A stretch of DNA of 64,000 bases from contig JBOHTO010000070.1 in the NCBI GenBank assembly GCA_050733695.1, positions 1 to 64,000 of the forward strand, written 5' to 3'. Origin of the DNA: JBOHTO01 sp050733695. Its GTDB lineage: Bacteria > Gemmatimonadota > Gemmatimonadetes > Gemmatimonadales > Gemmatimonadaceae. The position numbers and the translations under genes are program-made. Below, one piece after another: positions 7,256 to 15,735 of this stretch. Under the pieces are notes generated by a model. It searched no databases. It saw only the letters and a list, made by a program, of their open reading frames with translations, and was not told the DNA's origin. Numbering within the stretch: the stretch's first letter is position 1; each line of letters opens with the position of its first letter.

Positions 7256-8524
7256 ATGGAATCCCGGAGTACCGCACAGCAGGAGGAGGAAGGGTCGGGC
7301 GATGCGGGCTCGGCGGGAATCCGTCCGTTCGCCGGACGTCGAGTCCTGCTCGGCATCACGGGGGGGATAGCGAGCTACAAGATCGGGTGGCTCGCCCGGC
7401 AGCTCATGCTGGCGGGCGCCGAGGTCGACGTCGTGATGACAAGGGCGGCCACCGAGTTCGTCGGCCCGATGACCTTCGAAGCGCTCACGGGCCGCCCGGT
7501 GTTCACGGAGCTGCTCGGGCAGGGGCGCGCGCTCGACCACATACGACTCGCACGGTCAGCTCACGCGATAGTCGTCGCGCCTGCCACCGCCGACTTCCTC
7601 GCGCGCGCGGCGCACGGTCACGCGGACGATCTGCTCACGGCCTGCCTGCTCGCGGCGGATGCACCCGTTCTCCTCGTACCCGCGATGAACGACCGCATGT
7701 GGGCTCACCGGCAGACGCAGCGCAACGTCGAGCAGCTTGGTTCACTCGGATACCGCATTCTCGAACCGGCGTCCGGCCGTCTCGCCGCGGGTGAAGGGAG
7801 CGGGCCCGGGCGAATGCCGGAGCCCGACGAGATCATGGCGCACGTCGGCCGCCTGCTCGATGGCGATGGACTGCTTTGCGGATTGAAGGTCATCGTGACA
7901 GCCGGACCCACGCGCGAGGCAGTGGACCCGGTCCGCTTCATTTCGAACCGCAGCAGCGGGAAGATGGGTGCGGCCCTTGCCGCGGCAGCCTGGCGTCGCG
8001 GTGCCGAGGTCACACTCATAGCCGGCCCTCTCGCAATCGCCCCACCGACAGGAATCGCCCACGTTGCCGTGGAAACCGCGCAGGATATGGCCGATGCCGT
8101 TGGCTCCGCCCTGCCTGCCGCGGATGTCCTGATCATGGCGGCAGCGCCTGCGGATTTTCGCCCCGCCGTGACGCCCGAGCGCAAGATACCCAAGGGCGGT
8201 GCACCGCACAGCATCGCGCTTGCTCCGGCGCAGGACACTCTTCTCTCCACTCGCGAAGCGCGCCGCCCCGGCGCAATAATGGTCGGCTTCGCCCTCGAGA
8301 CGCACGATGCTCTTGCGCACGGGCGCAAGAAGCTTCGCGCCAAGGACCTCGACCTCATCGTCGTGAACGATTCGACCGAGCCAGGTGCCGGTTTTTCCGT
8401 GGACACGAACCGCGTGACCATACTCGGCCGCGATGGATCCGAGGACGCGCTGCCACTCCTCCCCAAGATGGACGTTGCCGACGCCATTCTGGATCGAATA
8501 GAGGTGCTCCTGCGTGGACGCTAG
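7256..8524 (+). CDS. coaBC: Bifunctional phosphopantothenoylcysteine decarboxylase/synthetase
   Basis: Two consecutive steps of coenzyme A synthesis. The N-terminal flavoprotein CoaC domain (about residues 28-200) shows GITGGIASYK, the active-site His in LDHIRLAR (H95) and Asn in PAMNDRMW (N145). The C-terminal CoaB domain (about 205-420) begins KVIVTAGPTREAVDPVRFISN. The cysteine of the E. coli GRL-A-C-G-x-x-GPGRM substrate flap is Ala here (position 178 in RLAAGEGSGPGRM). Such replacements occur elsewhere in the family as far as I recall. GTG 7253 immediately precedes ATG 7256 in frame and is an alternative start. The end overlaps the UDG gene by 11 bases. Confidence 0.95.
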   Translation: MESRSTAQQEEEGSGDAGSAGIRPFAGRRVLLGITGGIASYKIGWLARQLMLAGAEVDVVMTRAATEFVGPMTFEALTGRPVFTELLGQGRALDHIRLARSAHAIVVAPATADFLARAAHGHADDLLTACLLAADAPVLLVPAMNDRMWAHRQTQRNVEQLGSLGYRILEPASGRLAAGEGSGPGRMPEPDEIMAHVGRLLDGDGLLCGLKVIVTAGPTREAVDPVRFISNRSSGKMGAALAAAAWRRGAEVTLIAGPLAIAPPTGIAHVAVETAQDMADAVGSALPAADVLIMAAAPADFRPAVTPERKIPKGGAPHSIALAPAQDTLLSTREARRPGAIMVGFALETHDALAHGRKKLRAKDLDLIVVNDSTEPGAGFSVDTNRVTILGRDGSEDALPLLPKMDVADAILDRIEVLLRGR

Positions 8525-9407
8525 GCACGACGCCAGGCAGCGGCTGCGGCGCTACCTCGAGCAGCGCCGCGAGATGGGGGAGCGCGAGCTCATCCTGGAC
8601 GGCATGAGCGTGGAGCAGGTGCTGCGGATCGTGGGCGCTGATGCCGTCGGCGATCAGACCGTGGACTGGCGCGCTACCCTGAGGGCCGCCTCCGAAGAGC
8701 CCGCCGGCACCACCGTTACATCCCCGGACGCGGCCACCGGACCTTCGTACGCGGCTGTTGGATCTTCGGACGCGGTCGATGAGATCGCTCCCACCGGCGT
8801 CATTGTGGGCTCGGCTTCGCGCGAGCTCTTCCGCGGACCTCTGGGCAATCTCGCGTCGCTTGAAGAGATCGCGAACGTTGTCGCCGGGTGCGACGGCTGC
8901 ACGTTGAGAAAGACCTCTCTCAATCCCGTCCCGGGCGCCGGCAACCCCGATGCGGCGCTGGTGTGCGTAGGTGAAGCCCCTGGTGCCACCGAGGACGAGA
9001 CCGGCATTCCGTTCACCGGAAGGGCTGGCGAGCTTCTGACGCGCATTCTGGCCGCGATCGACCTGCGCCGGGACGATGTCTTCATCTGCAACGTCCTCAA
9101 GCACAGGCCGCCGAGCAATCGCAACCCGCGCCCGGAAGAGATCGCGGCGTGCAGCCCGTTCCTGCTTCGCCAGCTCGAACTCATCCGACCCACCGCGGTG
9201 CTCGCGCTCGGAACGTTCGCTGCGCAGACGTTGCTCGAAACCAAGCTGTCGATAGGCAGGCTGCGGGGTCAGGTCCATCGCTATCATGGCATCCCGCTGA
9301 TCGTGACCTATCATCCGGCCGCGCTCCTCCGCAATCCGGCATGGAAGCGCCCGGCCTGGGATGATGTCCGCCTAGTCCGCCGAATACTCGATCGTGACAA
9401 GTCCTGA
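8514..9407 (+). CDS. Family 4-like uracil-DNA glycosylase
   Basis: Removes uracil from DNA in base-excision repair. The catalytic domain (about residues 115-297) has the family 4 landmarks: the C-x-x-C pair (C126, C129), GEAPGATEDETGIPFTGRAG, and the HPAALLRNP motif near the end. Family 4 enzymes hold a 4Fe-4S cluster with four cysteines. C126, C129 and C213 are seen here, but the position that is Cys in the usual NVVKCRPPxNR motif is His (H197 in NVLKHRPPSNR). The first 100 residues are a low-complexity extension with a helical start. GTG 8514 overlaps coaBC, and the 3' end overlaps dnaB by 14 bases, so it belongs to the same transcription unit. Confidence 0.85.
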   Translation: MDARHDARQRLRRYLEQRREMGERELILDGMSVEQVLRIVGADAVGDQTVDWRATLRAASEEPAGTTVTSPDAATGPSYAAVGSSDAVDEIAPTGVIVGSASRELFRGPLGNLASLEEIANVVAGCDGCTLRKTSLNPVPGAGNPDAALVCVGEAPGATEDETGIPFTGRAGELLTRILAAIDLRRDDVFICNVLKHRPPSNRNPRPEEIAACSPFLLRQLELIRPTAVLALGTFAAQTLLETKLSIGRLRGQVHRYHGIPLIVTYHPAALLRNPAWKRPAWDDVRLVRRILDRDKS

Positions 9408-10767
9408 GCGTGACCCGTACAGCGACCGTCGCCCGCCCTGGTCCGAGGATGCGGAGCAGGCGGTGCTGTCGGCAATGCTCATTGACGGTGAAGCCATTGC
9501 TCGCGCGGCCGAGTTTGTGGACGACACGTCGTTCTACAGGGAGGGGCACCGCCGCATCTTCCGCGGCATGGTCGGCATCTCGGAGAGGGGCGAGGTCGTC
9601 GATCCTCTCACACTGGCCACCGAGCTGGAGCGACGCGGCGAGCTCGAGGCCAGCGGCGGGAAGGACTACATCTCGTTTCTGGTCGACGCCGTACCCACCT
9701 CGGCAAACGTCGAGCACCACGCGAAGATCGTGCAGGAGAAGGCGCTCATGCGCCGTCTCATCGAGGTGTCGACCACGACCATAAGCGCCGCATTCGAGGG
9801 TCGGCTGCGCGCGAACGAACTGCTCGATGAGGCGGAACAGCGAATCTTCCAGGTGAGCCAGGAGCGCGGCGGCGAAGGCTTCACGCGCATCAAGGAGCTC
9901 CTCTGGCCCGCAATGGAGCGCATCGAGGCGCTGCAGAAGGGCGGCAAGACGATAACCGGTGTCCCAAGCGGATTCTCCGATCTCGATGAGATGACATCCG
10001 GCTTCCAGAACGCGGAGCTGATCATCGTCGCCGCCCGCCCCTCGATGGGAAAGACGGCGCTCGTTCTCAACGTCGCGCAACACGCCGCTATCGAGAGCAA
10101 CATTCCGATAGCGTTCTTCTCCCTCGAAATGAGTAAGGATTCCCTCATGGTTCGGTTGCTTACAGCCGAGGGACGGGTCGATGCTCAGCGCCTGCGCAAG
10201 GGGATGCTCAAGGACGACGACTTCCCGCGGCTCGCGCGAGCTGCGGGCATCCTGAGCGCTGCCCCGATATGGATCGACGACACGCCGGGCCTCAACGTCC
10301 TCGAAATGCGCTCGCGTGCGCGGCGACTCAAGGCAGAGGCCGGGATAGGAATGGTTGTCGTCGACTACCTGCAGCTCATGCAGGGGCCGATCGGCTCGGA
10401 GAGCCGGCAGCAGGAGATCAGCACGATCTCGCGTTCGCTCAAGGCGCTCGCAAAGGAGTTGAAGGTTCCCGTGCTGGCGCTCTCGCAGCTTTCCCGCGCA
10501 CCGGAGCAGCGCTCGGGCGACCACAGGCCCCAACTCTCGGACCTCCGCGAGTCGGGGGCGATCGAGCAGGATGCCGATCTCGTCATGTTCATCTATCGCC
10601 AGGAGATGTATGACGGCCCCACGGACAAGGATGGCAATTCTCTCGAAGGGCGCGCCGAGGTGATCGTCGGCAAGCAGCGAAACGGGCCGACAGGAATCGT
10701 CAATCTGTTCTTTCACAAGAGCTATACGCGCTTCGAGAACTACACATCCCGGCAGCCCGGCCCGTGA
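9394..10767 (+). CDS. dnaB: Replicative DNA helicase DnaB
   Basis: Hexameric 5'-3' helicase that unwinds the replication fork. The N-terminal domain (SEDAEQAVLSAMLID) and the RecA-like C-terminal domain with Walker A ARPSMGKTA (214-221) are intact, as are VVDYLQLM (Walker B) and the LSQLSRAPEQR and SDLRESGAIEQDAD motifs. The 457-aa length is normal and there is no intein. The start is GTG 9394 inside the end of the UDG gene; the stop overlaps the radA GTG (GTGA). Confidence 0.96.
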   Translation: MTSPERDPYSDRRPPWSEDAEQAVLSAMLIDGEAIARAAEFVDDTSFYREGHRRIFRGMVGISERGEVVDPLTLATELERRGELEASGGKDYISFLVDAVPTSANVEHHAKIVQEKALMRRLIEVSTTTISAAFEGRLRANELLDEAEQRIFQVSQERGGEGFTRIKELLWPAMERIEALQKGGKTITGVPSGFSDLDEMTSGFQNAELIIVAARPSMGKTALVLNVAQHAAIESNIPIAFFSLEMSKDSLMVRLLTAEGRVDAQRLRKGMLKDDDFPRLARAAGILSAAPIWIDDTPGLNVLEMRSRARRLKAEAGIGMVVVDYLQLMQGPIGSESRQQEISTISRSLKALAKELKVPVLALSQLSRAPEQRSGDHRPQLSDLRESGAIEQDADLVMFIYRQEMYDGPTDKDGNSLEGRAEVIVGKQRNGPTGIVNLFFHKSYTRFENYTSRQPGP

Positions 10768-12167
10768 CCGCTCGAGCGAGAACCGTCTATCGATGCACGG
10801 AGTGCGGCGCCGAACATCCCCGATGGGCGGGGCGCTGCGATGCGTGCCAGGCATGGAGCACGCTGATCGAGGAGATGGCGGCCCCATCTGTTCGCGCGCG
10901 TGCGAGCGCAGGTGCTGCACGCCGTGCGGGCGGCAACGCCGCGCTCTCAGCCGGAGGCTCGGTCGCGTCGCCGCCACGATTGCGCGATGTCGCGGGGAGT
11001 GCCGAACCTCGCTTGCGCACCGGACTCGACGAGCTGGATTTCGCGCTCGGCGGCGGCATCGTTGCGGGTTCGATGATCCTCATCGGCGGAGAGCCGGGGA
11101 TCGGCAAGTCCACGCTCCTGCTCCAGGTTGCCGGCCGGCTCCAGAGCGCCGGGCTCCGCACACTCTACGTATCGGGTGAGGAGTCACCCCTGCAGGTGAG
11201 GCTTCGCGCGGACCGACTGCGCGAACCCGCGGGCGAAGTGCCGGTGCTGGCCGAAACCCTGCTCGAGACCGTGCTCGCAACGGCCGAATCGATCGCGCCT
11301 GCCGTCATGATCATCGATTCGGTGCAGACGATCTTCACGGCCGATCTCGACGGCGCGCCGGGCAGCGTCGGGCAGGTTCGTGAGTGCGCTGCGAGACTGA
11401 TGCGCTTCGCGAAGGATTCCGGGACGACCGTGCTCGCCGTGGGCCACGTGACAAAGGGCGGTGGCATAGCGGGGCCCAAGACGCTGGAGCACATCGTCGA
11501 CACGGTTCTCTACTTCGAGGGAGAGAGCTCGCTCGACCACCGTATACTGCGGGCGACCAAGAATCGGTTCGGCAGCGTCGATGAAATCGGCGTATTCCGG
11601 ATGACGGAAGGCGGGCTGCTTCCCGTTGCAAACCCATCCGAGCTCTTCCTCGGCGACCGGCAGCGGTCGGTGTCGGGAAGCGCTGTCACAGCGCTGCTCG
11701 AGGGAACGCGCCCGGTGCTCATCGAAGTACAGGCCCTCGCCGCGAAGGCCGGATTCGGAACTCCGCAGCGGGTGGCCACCGGCTACGACAACAGGCGTCT
11801 CGCCCTCATACTCGCCGTGCTGGAGAAGAGGGCGGGGCTTCCATTCGGCCAGCTCGATGTCTTCCTGAACGTCGTCGGCGGCGTGCGTCTGCAGGAGCCG
11901 GCCGGTGATCTCGCCGTCGCTGCCGCGCTCGCATCGAGCCATCGTGATCGCCTGCTCCCCGGTGATGCGGTGTTTCTGGGCGAGGTGGGCCTCGGTGGCG
12001 AGGTGCGCGCCGTTTCGCAGACGGAACGCCGGCTCGCGGAGGCCGCGAAGATGGGGATGACTGTCGCGTATCTCGCCGAGCGCGGCGTGCCGCGGCGGAC
12101 GGACGCGAGCATCCGGACCGCCGGAGTGGCGACCGTGGGCGATCTGTTCGAGCGGCTCTTCGGGTGA
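10764..12167 (+). CDS. radA: DNA repair protein RadA
   Basis: RecA-like branch-migration helicase involved in processing recombination intermediates. It has a four-cysteine zinc finger (C11, C14, C25, C28), Walker A GGEPGIGKST (108-117), the RadA-specific KNRFG motif (ATKNRFGSVDEIG) and a C-terminal Lon-protease-like domain. At 467 aa the length is typical. GTG 10764 overlaps the dnaB stop, and the radA stop overlaps the ispD start. Pairing of replication (dnaB) and recombination (radA) genes within one coupled run is notable but common. Confidence 0.96.
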   Translation: MTARARTVYRCTECGAEHPRWAGRCDACQAWSTLIEEMAAPSVRARASAGAARRAGGNAALSAGGSVASPPRLRDVAGSAEPRLRTGLDELDFALGGGIVAGSMILIGGEPGIGKSTLLLQVAGRLQSAGLRTLYVSGEESPLQVRLRADRLREPAGEVPVLAETLLETVLATAESIAPAVMIIDSVQTIFTADLDGAPGSVGQVRECAARLMRFAKDSGTTVLAVGHVTKGGGIAGPKTLEHIVDTVLYFEGESSLDHRILRATKNRFGSVDEIGVFRMTEGGLLPVANPSELFLGDRQRSVSGSAVTALLEGTRPVLIEVQALAAKAGFGTPQRVATGYDNRRLALILAVLEKRAGLPFGQLDVFLNVVGGVRLQEPAGDLAVAAALASSHRDRLLPGDAVFLGEVGLGGEVRAVSQTERRLAEAAKMGMTVAYLAERGVPRRTDASIRTAGVATVGDLFERLFG

Positions 12168-12976
12168 GCGATCCCGGGTCCGCGCCGCGTGCCGCGGCTC
12201 CACCGGAGAGAGCGGTGCGCGACATCGGGGTCGTCATCGTCGCGGCCGGCAGTGGGACCCGTGCAGGCGGCGGTGCCTCCGGCGGCGGTGCCTCCGGCGG
12301 CGGTGCCTCCCGCGGCCGTGGCGGCGTCGACAGTGGCAGTGCCGAAGGGAATGCAAAGCAGTTCCGCTGGGTGGCGGGGAAGCCGATGCTGCTGCACAGT
12401 CTCCAGGAGTTCCAGGCGCGCGACGACGTCGTGATGGTCGTGTGCGTTCTGCCCAGATCGCATGCGGGCGATCCGCCTCCCTGGCTCTTCCAGAGCGACG
12501 TGGACCGGCTGCTCGTGTCCGTCGGCGGGCGTGCGCGTGGTGAATCCGTGCTGAACGGGATACAGGACCTCCCTGCGGAGGCGACTGTGGTGCTGGTGCA
12601 CGATGCCGCGCGCCCGCTCGCCGGTGCGGCGACGATCGAACGCGTCGTGCGCGAAGCGCGCGGCGGGCGCGGAGCGGTCGCCGCGCTGCCTGTGGTGGAC
12701 ACGCTCAAGGAAGTGGATGAGCGCGGACGCATCGCGCGCACCGTCCCGCGCGCAGGACTCTGGCGTGCACAGACGCCCCAGGGATTCCCGCGCGCCATGA
12801 TCGAGCGCGCGTACGTCGAGGCGCGACGCGATGGCGTGGCCGCGACCGACGACGCTGCGCTGTGCGAGCGGCTGGGGTTTGAAGTGGTGGTTGTCCGCGG
12901 CAGCGAGCGGGCCGTCAAGATCACTGCGGAGTCCGACTTTGCACTGGCGGAAGCCATGTTCCCGCTTCAGGAATGA
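12164..12976 (+). CDS. ispD: 2-C-methyl-D-erythritol 4-phosphate cytidylyltransferase
   Basis: Third step of the MEP isoprenoid pathway: transfers CMP to methylerythritol phosphate. The CTP-binding loop AAGSGTR (27-33) is present, but the following K-Q (K65 of AKQF) is separated from it by about 31 residues instead of the few usual in the family. The extra segment is Gly/Ala/Ser-rich and is encoded by a 15-bp tandem repeat (12266-12310). The later motifs are intact: VSVGGRARGESVLNGI, HDAARP, DTLK and the R-A-Q-TPQGF region. GTG 12164 gives a GTGA overlap with radA. The enzyme should be tested for activity because the insertion lies in the active-site loop. Confidence 0.9.
   Translation: MSDPGSAPRAAAPPERAVRDIGVVIVAAGSGTRAGGGASGGGASGGGASRGRGGVDSGSAEGNAKQFRWVAGKPMLLHSLQEFQARDDVVMVVCVLPRSHAGDPPPWLFQSDVDRLLVSVGGRARGESVLNGIQDLPAEATVVLVHDAARPLAGAATIERVVREARGGRGAVAALPVVDTLKEVDERGRIARTVPRAGLWRAQTPQGFPRAMIERAYVEARRDGVAATDDAALCERLGFEVVVVRGSERAVKITAESDFALAEAMFPLQE
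12266..12325 (+). repeat. 15-bp tandem repeat inside ispD
   Basis: GGCGGCGGTGCCTCC occurs three times without change (12266-12280, 12281-12295, 12296-12310) and is followed by a degenerate fourth unit. It encodes repeated Gly-Gly-Gly-Ala-Ser. Because the unit is a multiple of three, copy-number change would lengthen or shorten the active-site loop without a frameshift. Confidence 0.9.
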
Positions 12977-13644
12977 TGGCGGCGCCCGCGATTGTACCGT
13001 TCTGGTCACCACACGAGATAGAGGCCGCTATCGCCGGGGCGATCGCGCACCTCGAAGCGGGGCGTGTTCTCGCCTATCCGACAGAAACCGTCTACGGGTT
13101 CGGCGGGGCAGCGGATCATGAATCCGTCGATGCGCTCATCCGGCTCAAGGGGCGTCCCAAGGGGAAACCATTCCTGCTCCTTGTCTCGGGGACTGCGATG
13201 CTCGCACGCCTCGACCTTCACCTTCCCGCCTACGCGGCTCACCTGGCAGCGCGGCACTGGCCCGGCCCGCTCACCCTCGTGCTGCCTGGCGGTGAGCACC
13301 GCGTGCCGCCGGAGCTGAGAGGTCCGGAGGGCGGGATCGCCGTTCGCTGGACCCCGCATGCCGGGCTCACGCGCCTCATCGGCGCCTATGGTGAGCCGCT
13401 GACTTCCACCAGCGCCAACCGGCCTGGCGTGCCGCCTGCAATGGCCGCGTCTGTCATCGTCGAGCAGTGGGCCGATGCCATTGGTCGAGGCGACCTGCTC
13501 GTGCTCGGCGGCGGGCGCCTTGTTCCGTCACAACCGTCGACAGTCGTGGACTGCACGGGACGGCGCCCGCGCGTCATTCGCCCGGGTGCTGTCTCCGCAG
13601 CGACGCTTCGCGAGAGCGTTCCTGACCTCGTGGGGGATGCGTGA
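12973..13644 (+). CDS. L-threonylcarbamoyladenylate synthase (Sua5/YciO/YrdC family)
   Basis: Makes threonylcarbamoyl-AMP for the universal t6A37 modification of ANN-decoding tRNAs. The core YrdC fold is recognisable by AYPTETVYGFGG, LKGRPKGKPF and the TSTSANRPG motif. At 223 aa it is a short TsaC-like form, lacking the extra C-terminal Sua5 domain. ATG 12973 overlaps the ispD stop (ATGA). It is followed at once by the phosphatase gene, an order also seen in Gram-positives (ywlC-ywlE). Confidence 0.92.
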   Translation: MMAAPAIVPFWSPHEIEAAIAGAIAHLEAGRVLAYPTETVYGFGGAADHESVDALIRLKGRPKGKPFLLLVSGTAMLARLDLHLPAYAAHLAARHWPGPLTLVLPGGEHRVPPELRGPEGGIAVRWTPHAGLTRLIGAYGEPLTSTSANRPGVPPAMAASVIVEQWADAIGRGDLLVLGGGRLVPSQPSTVVDCTGRRPRVIRPGAVSAATLRESVPDLVGDA

Positions 13645-13648
13645 TCCA

Positions 13649-14137
13649 ATGAGAATTCTCTTCGTCTGCACTGGCAATACGTGCCGCAGCGCGCTCTCGG
13701 CGGAAATCGCGCGCCGTATCGCGTCCGAATTCCGCATGGGCGACATCGAGATCGGAAGCGCCGGCACGAGCGCATGGGAGGGCTCGCCCGCGTCCGATGG
13801 TGCACTGCTCGTCGGAATGGAGAGCGAAATCGATCTCACCCATCACCGCTCTCGTCAGCTCACGCGTGAGATCGTGGGGGAATACGATCTGATCCTCGTC
13901 ATGGGGCCACATCACCTCGAGCGGACCACGGCGCTGGGCGGTGAAGGGAAGGCGTTCCTCGTCACCGATTACGCGTCGCGTGGCGCGTCGCAGGAGGCGA
14001 TCAGCGACCCCATGGGCTCCGATCTCGAAGTCTACCGCTCCACGTGCCGCGAACTCGAACGCGAGATCCGGGGGGTGTTCGAGCGATTCCGCGCCGATCA
14101 TGGCAAGGGCGAGGAGTGGGGGGGAAGCGAGGAATGA
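13649..14137 (+). CDS. Low-molecular-weight protein phosphatase, arginine-phosphatase-like
   Basis: LMW-PTP fold of 162 aa with the active-site loop C7-T-G-N-T-C-R13-S at the very N-terminus and a catalytic DP motif near the end (SDPMG). Thr at position 11 is the residue that makes B. subtilis YwlE prefer phosphoarginine, so a protein-arginine phosphatase is the best guess; phosphotyrosine activity is possible. A cognate McsB kinase is not in the window. ATG 13649 has GGGGGA about 11 bases upstream. ATG 13637 is an in-frame alternative overlapping the previous gene. Confidence 0.85.
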   Translation: MRILFVCTGNTCRSALSAEIARRIASEFRMGDIEIGSAGTSAWEGSPASDGALLVGMESEIDLTHHRSRQLTREIVGEYDLILVMGPHHLERTTALGGEGKAFLVTDYASRGASQEAISDPMGSDLEVYRSTCRELEREIRGVFERFRADHGKGEEWGGSEE

Positions 14138-14943
14138 TCCAGCCACCCGGGCGGCTCCTGCTGCTCGGGCACCCGGTGGCACACTCGCTTTCGCCCGCGT
14201 TCCAGAATGCCGCGCTCGCAAGCGCCGGAGTGCGGTTGCGCTACGAGGCGATGGACATCGAGCCGTCCGCGCTGGCCGCGAAAGTCGACTGGCTTGTGTC
14301 GCAACGGGCGGCCGGGAATGTGACCATCCCGCACAAGGAGCGGATGGCCGAGCTGTGCACGTGGCTCACGCCGCTCGCGGCACGGGTCGGCGCGGTCAAC
14401 GTGTTCTGGACCGAGGGCGGCACGCTGTGCGGCGACAACACGGATGTCGGGGGGTTCGCCCACGCCGCTCGTGAACTCCTCGGCGCGGAGCCGCGCGCGC
14501 TGCGGATAGCGTTGCTGGGCGCGGGCGGTACTGCCGCCGCCGTACTCGCCGCGGCGGAGCGGTGGCCGGCGTGCGAGACCGTACTGCACGCGAGAGGCCG
14601 AGCGCGGGCGCAGGCGCTCGCCGATCGATTCCCCGCGGCGAGCGTCGCCGCCTCGCTCGCAGCCGCACTCGACGGCGCTACCTTCGTTGTCAACGCCACC
14701 CCCGTTGGCATCGACGGTTGCGCGATGCCAACGGATCCGGAGGCTGTTCCGCGCGACGCTATTGCGCTGGACGTGGTATACAGGCGCGACGGAACTCAGT
14801 GGACAAGGGCGCTGCGCGAGCGCGGCCTTGTAGCCGGAGACGGCCTGACCATGCTCATCGAGCAGGGAGCTCTGGCGTTCGAGCGCTGGCTCGGGTTTCC
14901 TCCCGACCGCGAAGTGATGCGCCGCGCTGCCGGGCGCGAGTGA
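14134..14943 (+). CDS. aroE: Shikimate dehydrogenase
   Basis: Reduces 3-dehydroshikimate to shikimate with NADPH in aromatic amino acid synthesis. The substrate-binding serines are in HSLSPAFQN, the catalytic Lys in VTIPHKE and the Asp in GDNTDVGGF. The cofactor Rossmann motif GAGGTAAA follows, and NATPVG marks the C-terminal half. At 269 aa the size is normal. ATG 14134 overlaps the phosphatase stop by four bases. comF follows after about four bases. Confidence 0.95.
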   Translation: MIQPPGRLLLLGHPVAHSLSPAFQNAALASAGVRLRYEAMDIEPSALAAKVDWLVSQRAAGNVTIPHKERMAELCTWLTPLAARVGAVNVFWTEGGTLCGDNTDVGGFAHAARELLGAEPRALRIALLGAGGTAAAVLAAAERWPACETVLHARGRARAQALADRFPAASVAASLAAALDGATFVVNATPVGIDGCAMPTDPEAVPRDAIALDVVYRRDGTQWTRALRERGLVAGDGLTMLIEQGALAFERWLGFPPDREVMRRAAGRE

Positions 14944-14947
14944 CGTG

Positions 14948-15712
14948 ATGGGCTACGCACTACCCCTTGTCCGCGCCGCGGCCCGCGCGCTGGTCGATTT
15001 CACGTTGCCGCTCGCGTGCGTGTCCTGCGAGGGGCTGATGGATGCGGGCGAGGACGGGCTCGTGTGCGGACGCTGCTGGTCCCGACTCGCGCTGCTGCCG
15101 TATCCGCGCTGCGAGCGTTGCGGGCACCCAACGGCCGGACGCGCCTGCCGCTGGTGCGCGCTGCTGCCGCCCTTCGTGCGTGCCGCTCGCGCCGTCTGCT
15201 GGGTGCCCGGAGGAACCGCGGGCGCGATGGTTCATGCGTTGAAGTACCATGGCTGGACGCGCGCCGCCGCCGGGATGGCCGGCCGCATGGCGCGCCTGAC
15301 GTGGCCGCGGGATGTCGTCGAGGAACGCGCATTCGTGGTTCCCGTTCCGCTGGCCCCGGTCCGGCTTCGCGAGCGCGGCTACAATCAGAGCGCTCTTCTG
15401 GCCGATGCCCTCGCGAACAGGTGGGGTATTCCTGCTCGACCAAAAGTACTTGAGCGTGTGCGCGGGACGCGGACACAGACTCGGTTGACACCCGATGAAC
15501 GTCGGATCAACGTTTCCGGCGCGTTCCGTGCGGTGGAGTCCGCGATTCCGGAGCTGCCCGGTGCGCACGTGGTGCTGGTCGATGATGTAATCACGACCGC
15601 AGCGACGATGAACGCCTGCGCCGCCGCGCTGCTCGAGGGAGGCGCACGCATCGTCAGCTACGTTACATTCGGGCGCGCGCCCACCAGTGACGACCAGAGG
15701 GGCGACCACTAA
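14948..15712 (+). CDS. ComF-family phosphoribosyltransferase-like protein
   Basis: An N-terminal zinc-ribbon region carries several C-x-x-C pairs (CVSC, CGRC, CERC, CRWC). It is followed by a type I PRTase-like domain with RLRERGYNQS and the PRPP-binding motif VVLVDDVITTAATM. ComF proteins support DNA uptake in competent bacteria, but many bear only the family name without a proven role. GTG 14945 is an in-frame alternative start. gap begins 23 bases after the stop, so the two may be cotranscribed. Confidence 0.9.
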   Translation: MGYALPLVRAAARALVDFTLPLACVSCEGLMDAGEDGLVCGRCWSRLALLPYPRCERCGHPTAGRACRWCALLPPFVRAARAVCWVPGGTAGAMVHALKYHGWTRAAAGMAGRMARLTWPRDVVEERAFVVPVPLAPVRLRERGYNQSALLADALANRWGIPARPKVLERVRGTRTQTRLTPDERRINVSGAFRAVESAIPELPGAHVVLVDDVITTAATMNACAAALLEGGARIVSYVTFGRAPTSDDQRGDH

Positions 15713-15735
15713 AGCTTCTGGAGGGACTTTCAGGC

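Noticed and set aside
9181..10977. Long minus-strand open frame (598 codons) opposite dnaB
   Set aside because: It lies fully opposite dnaB and neighbouring genes, has no recognisable domain, and long antisense frames are expected at this GC content.
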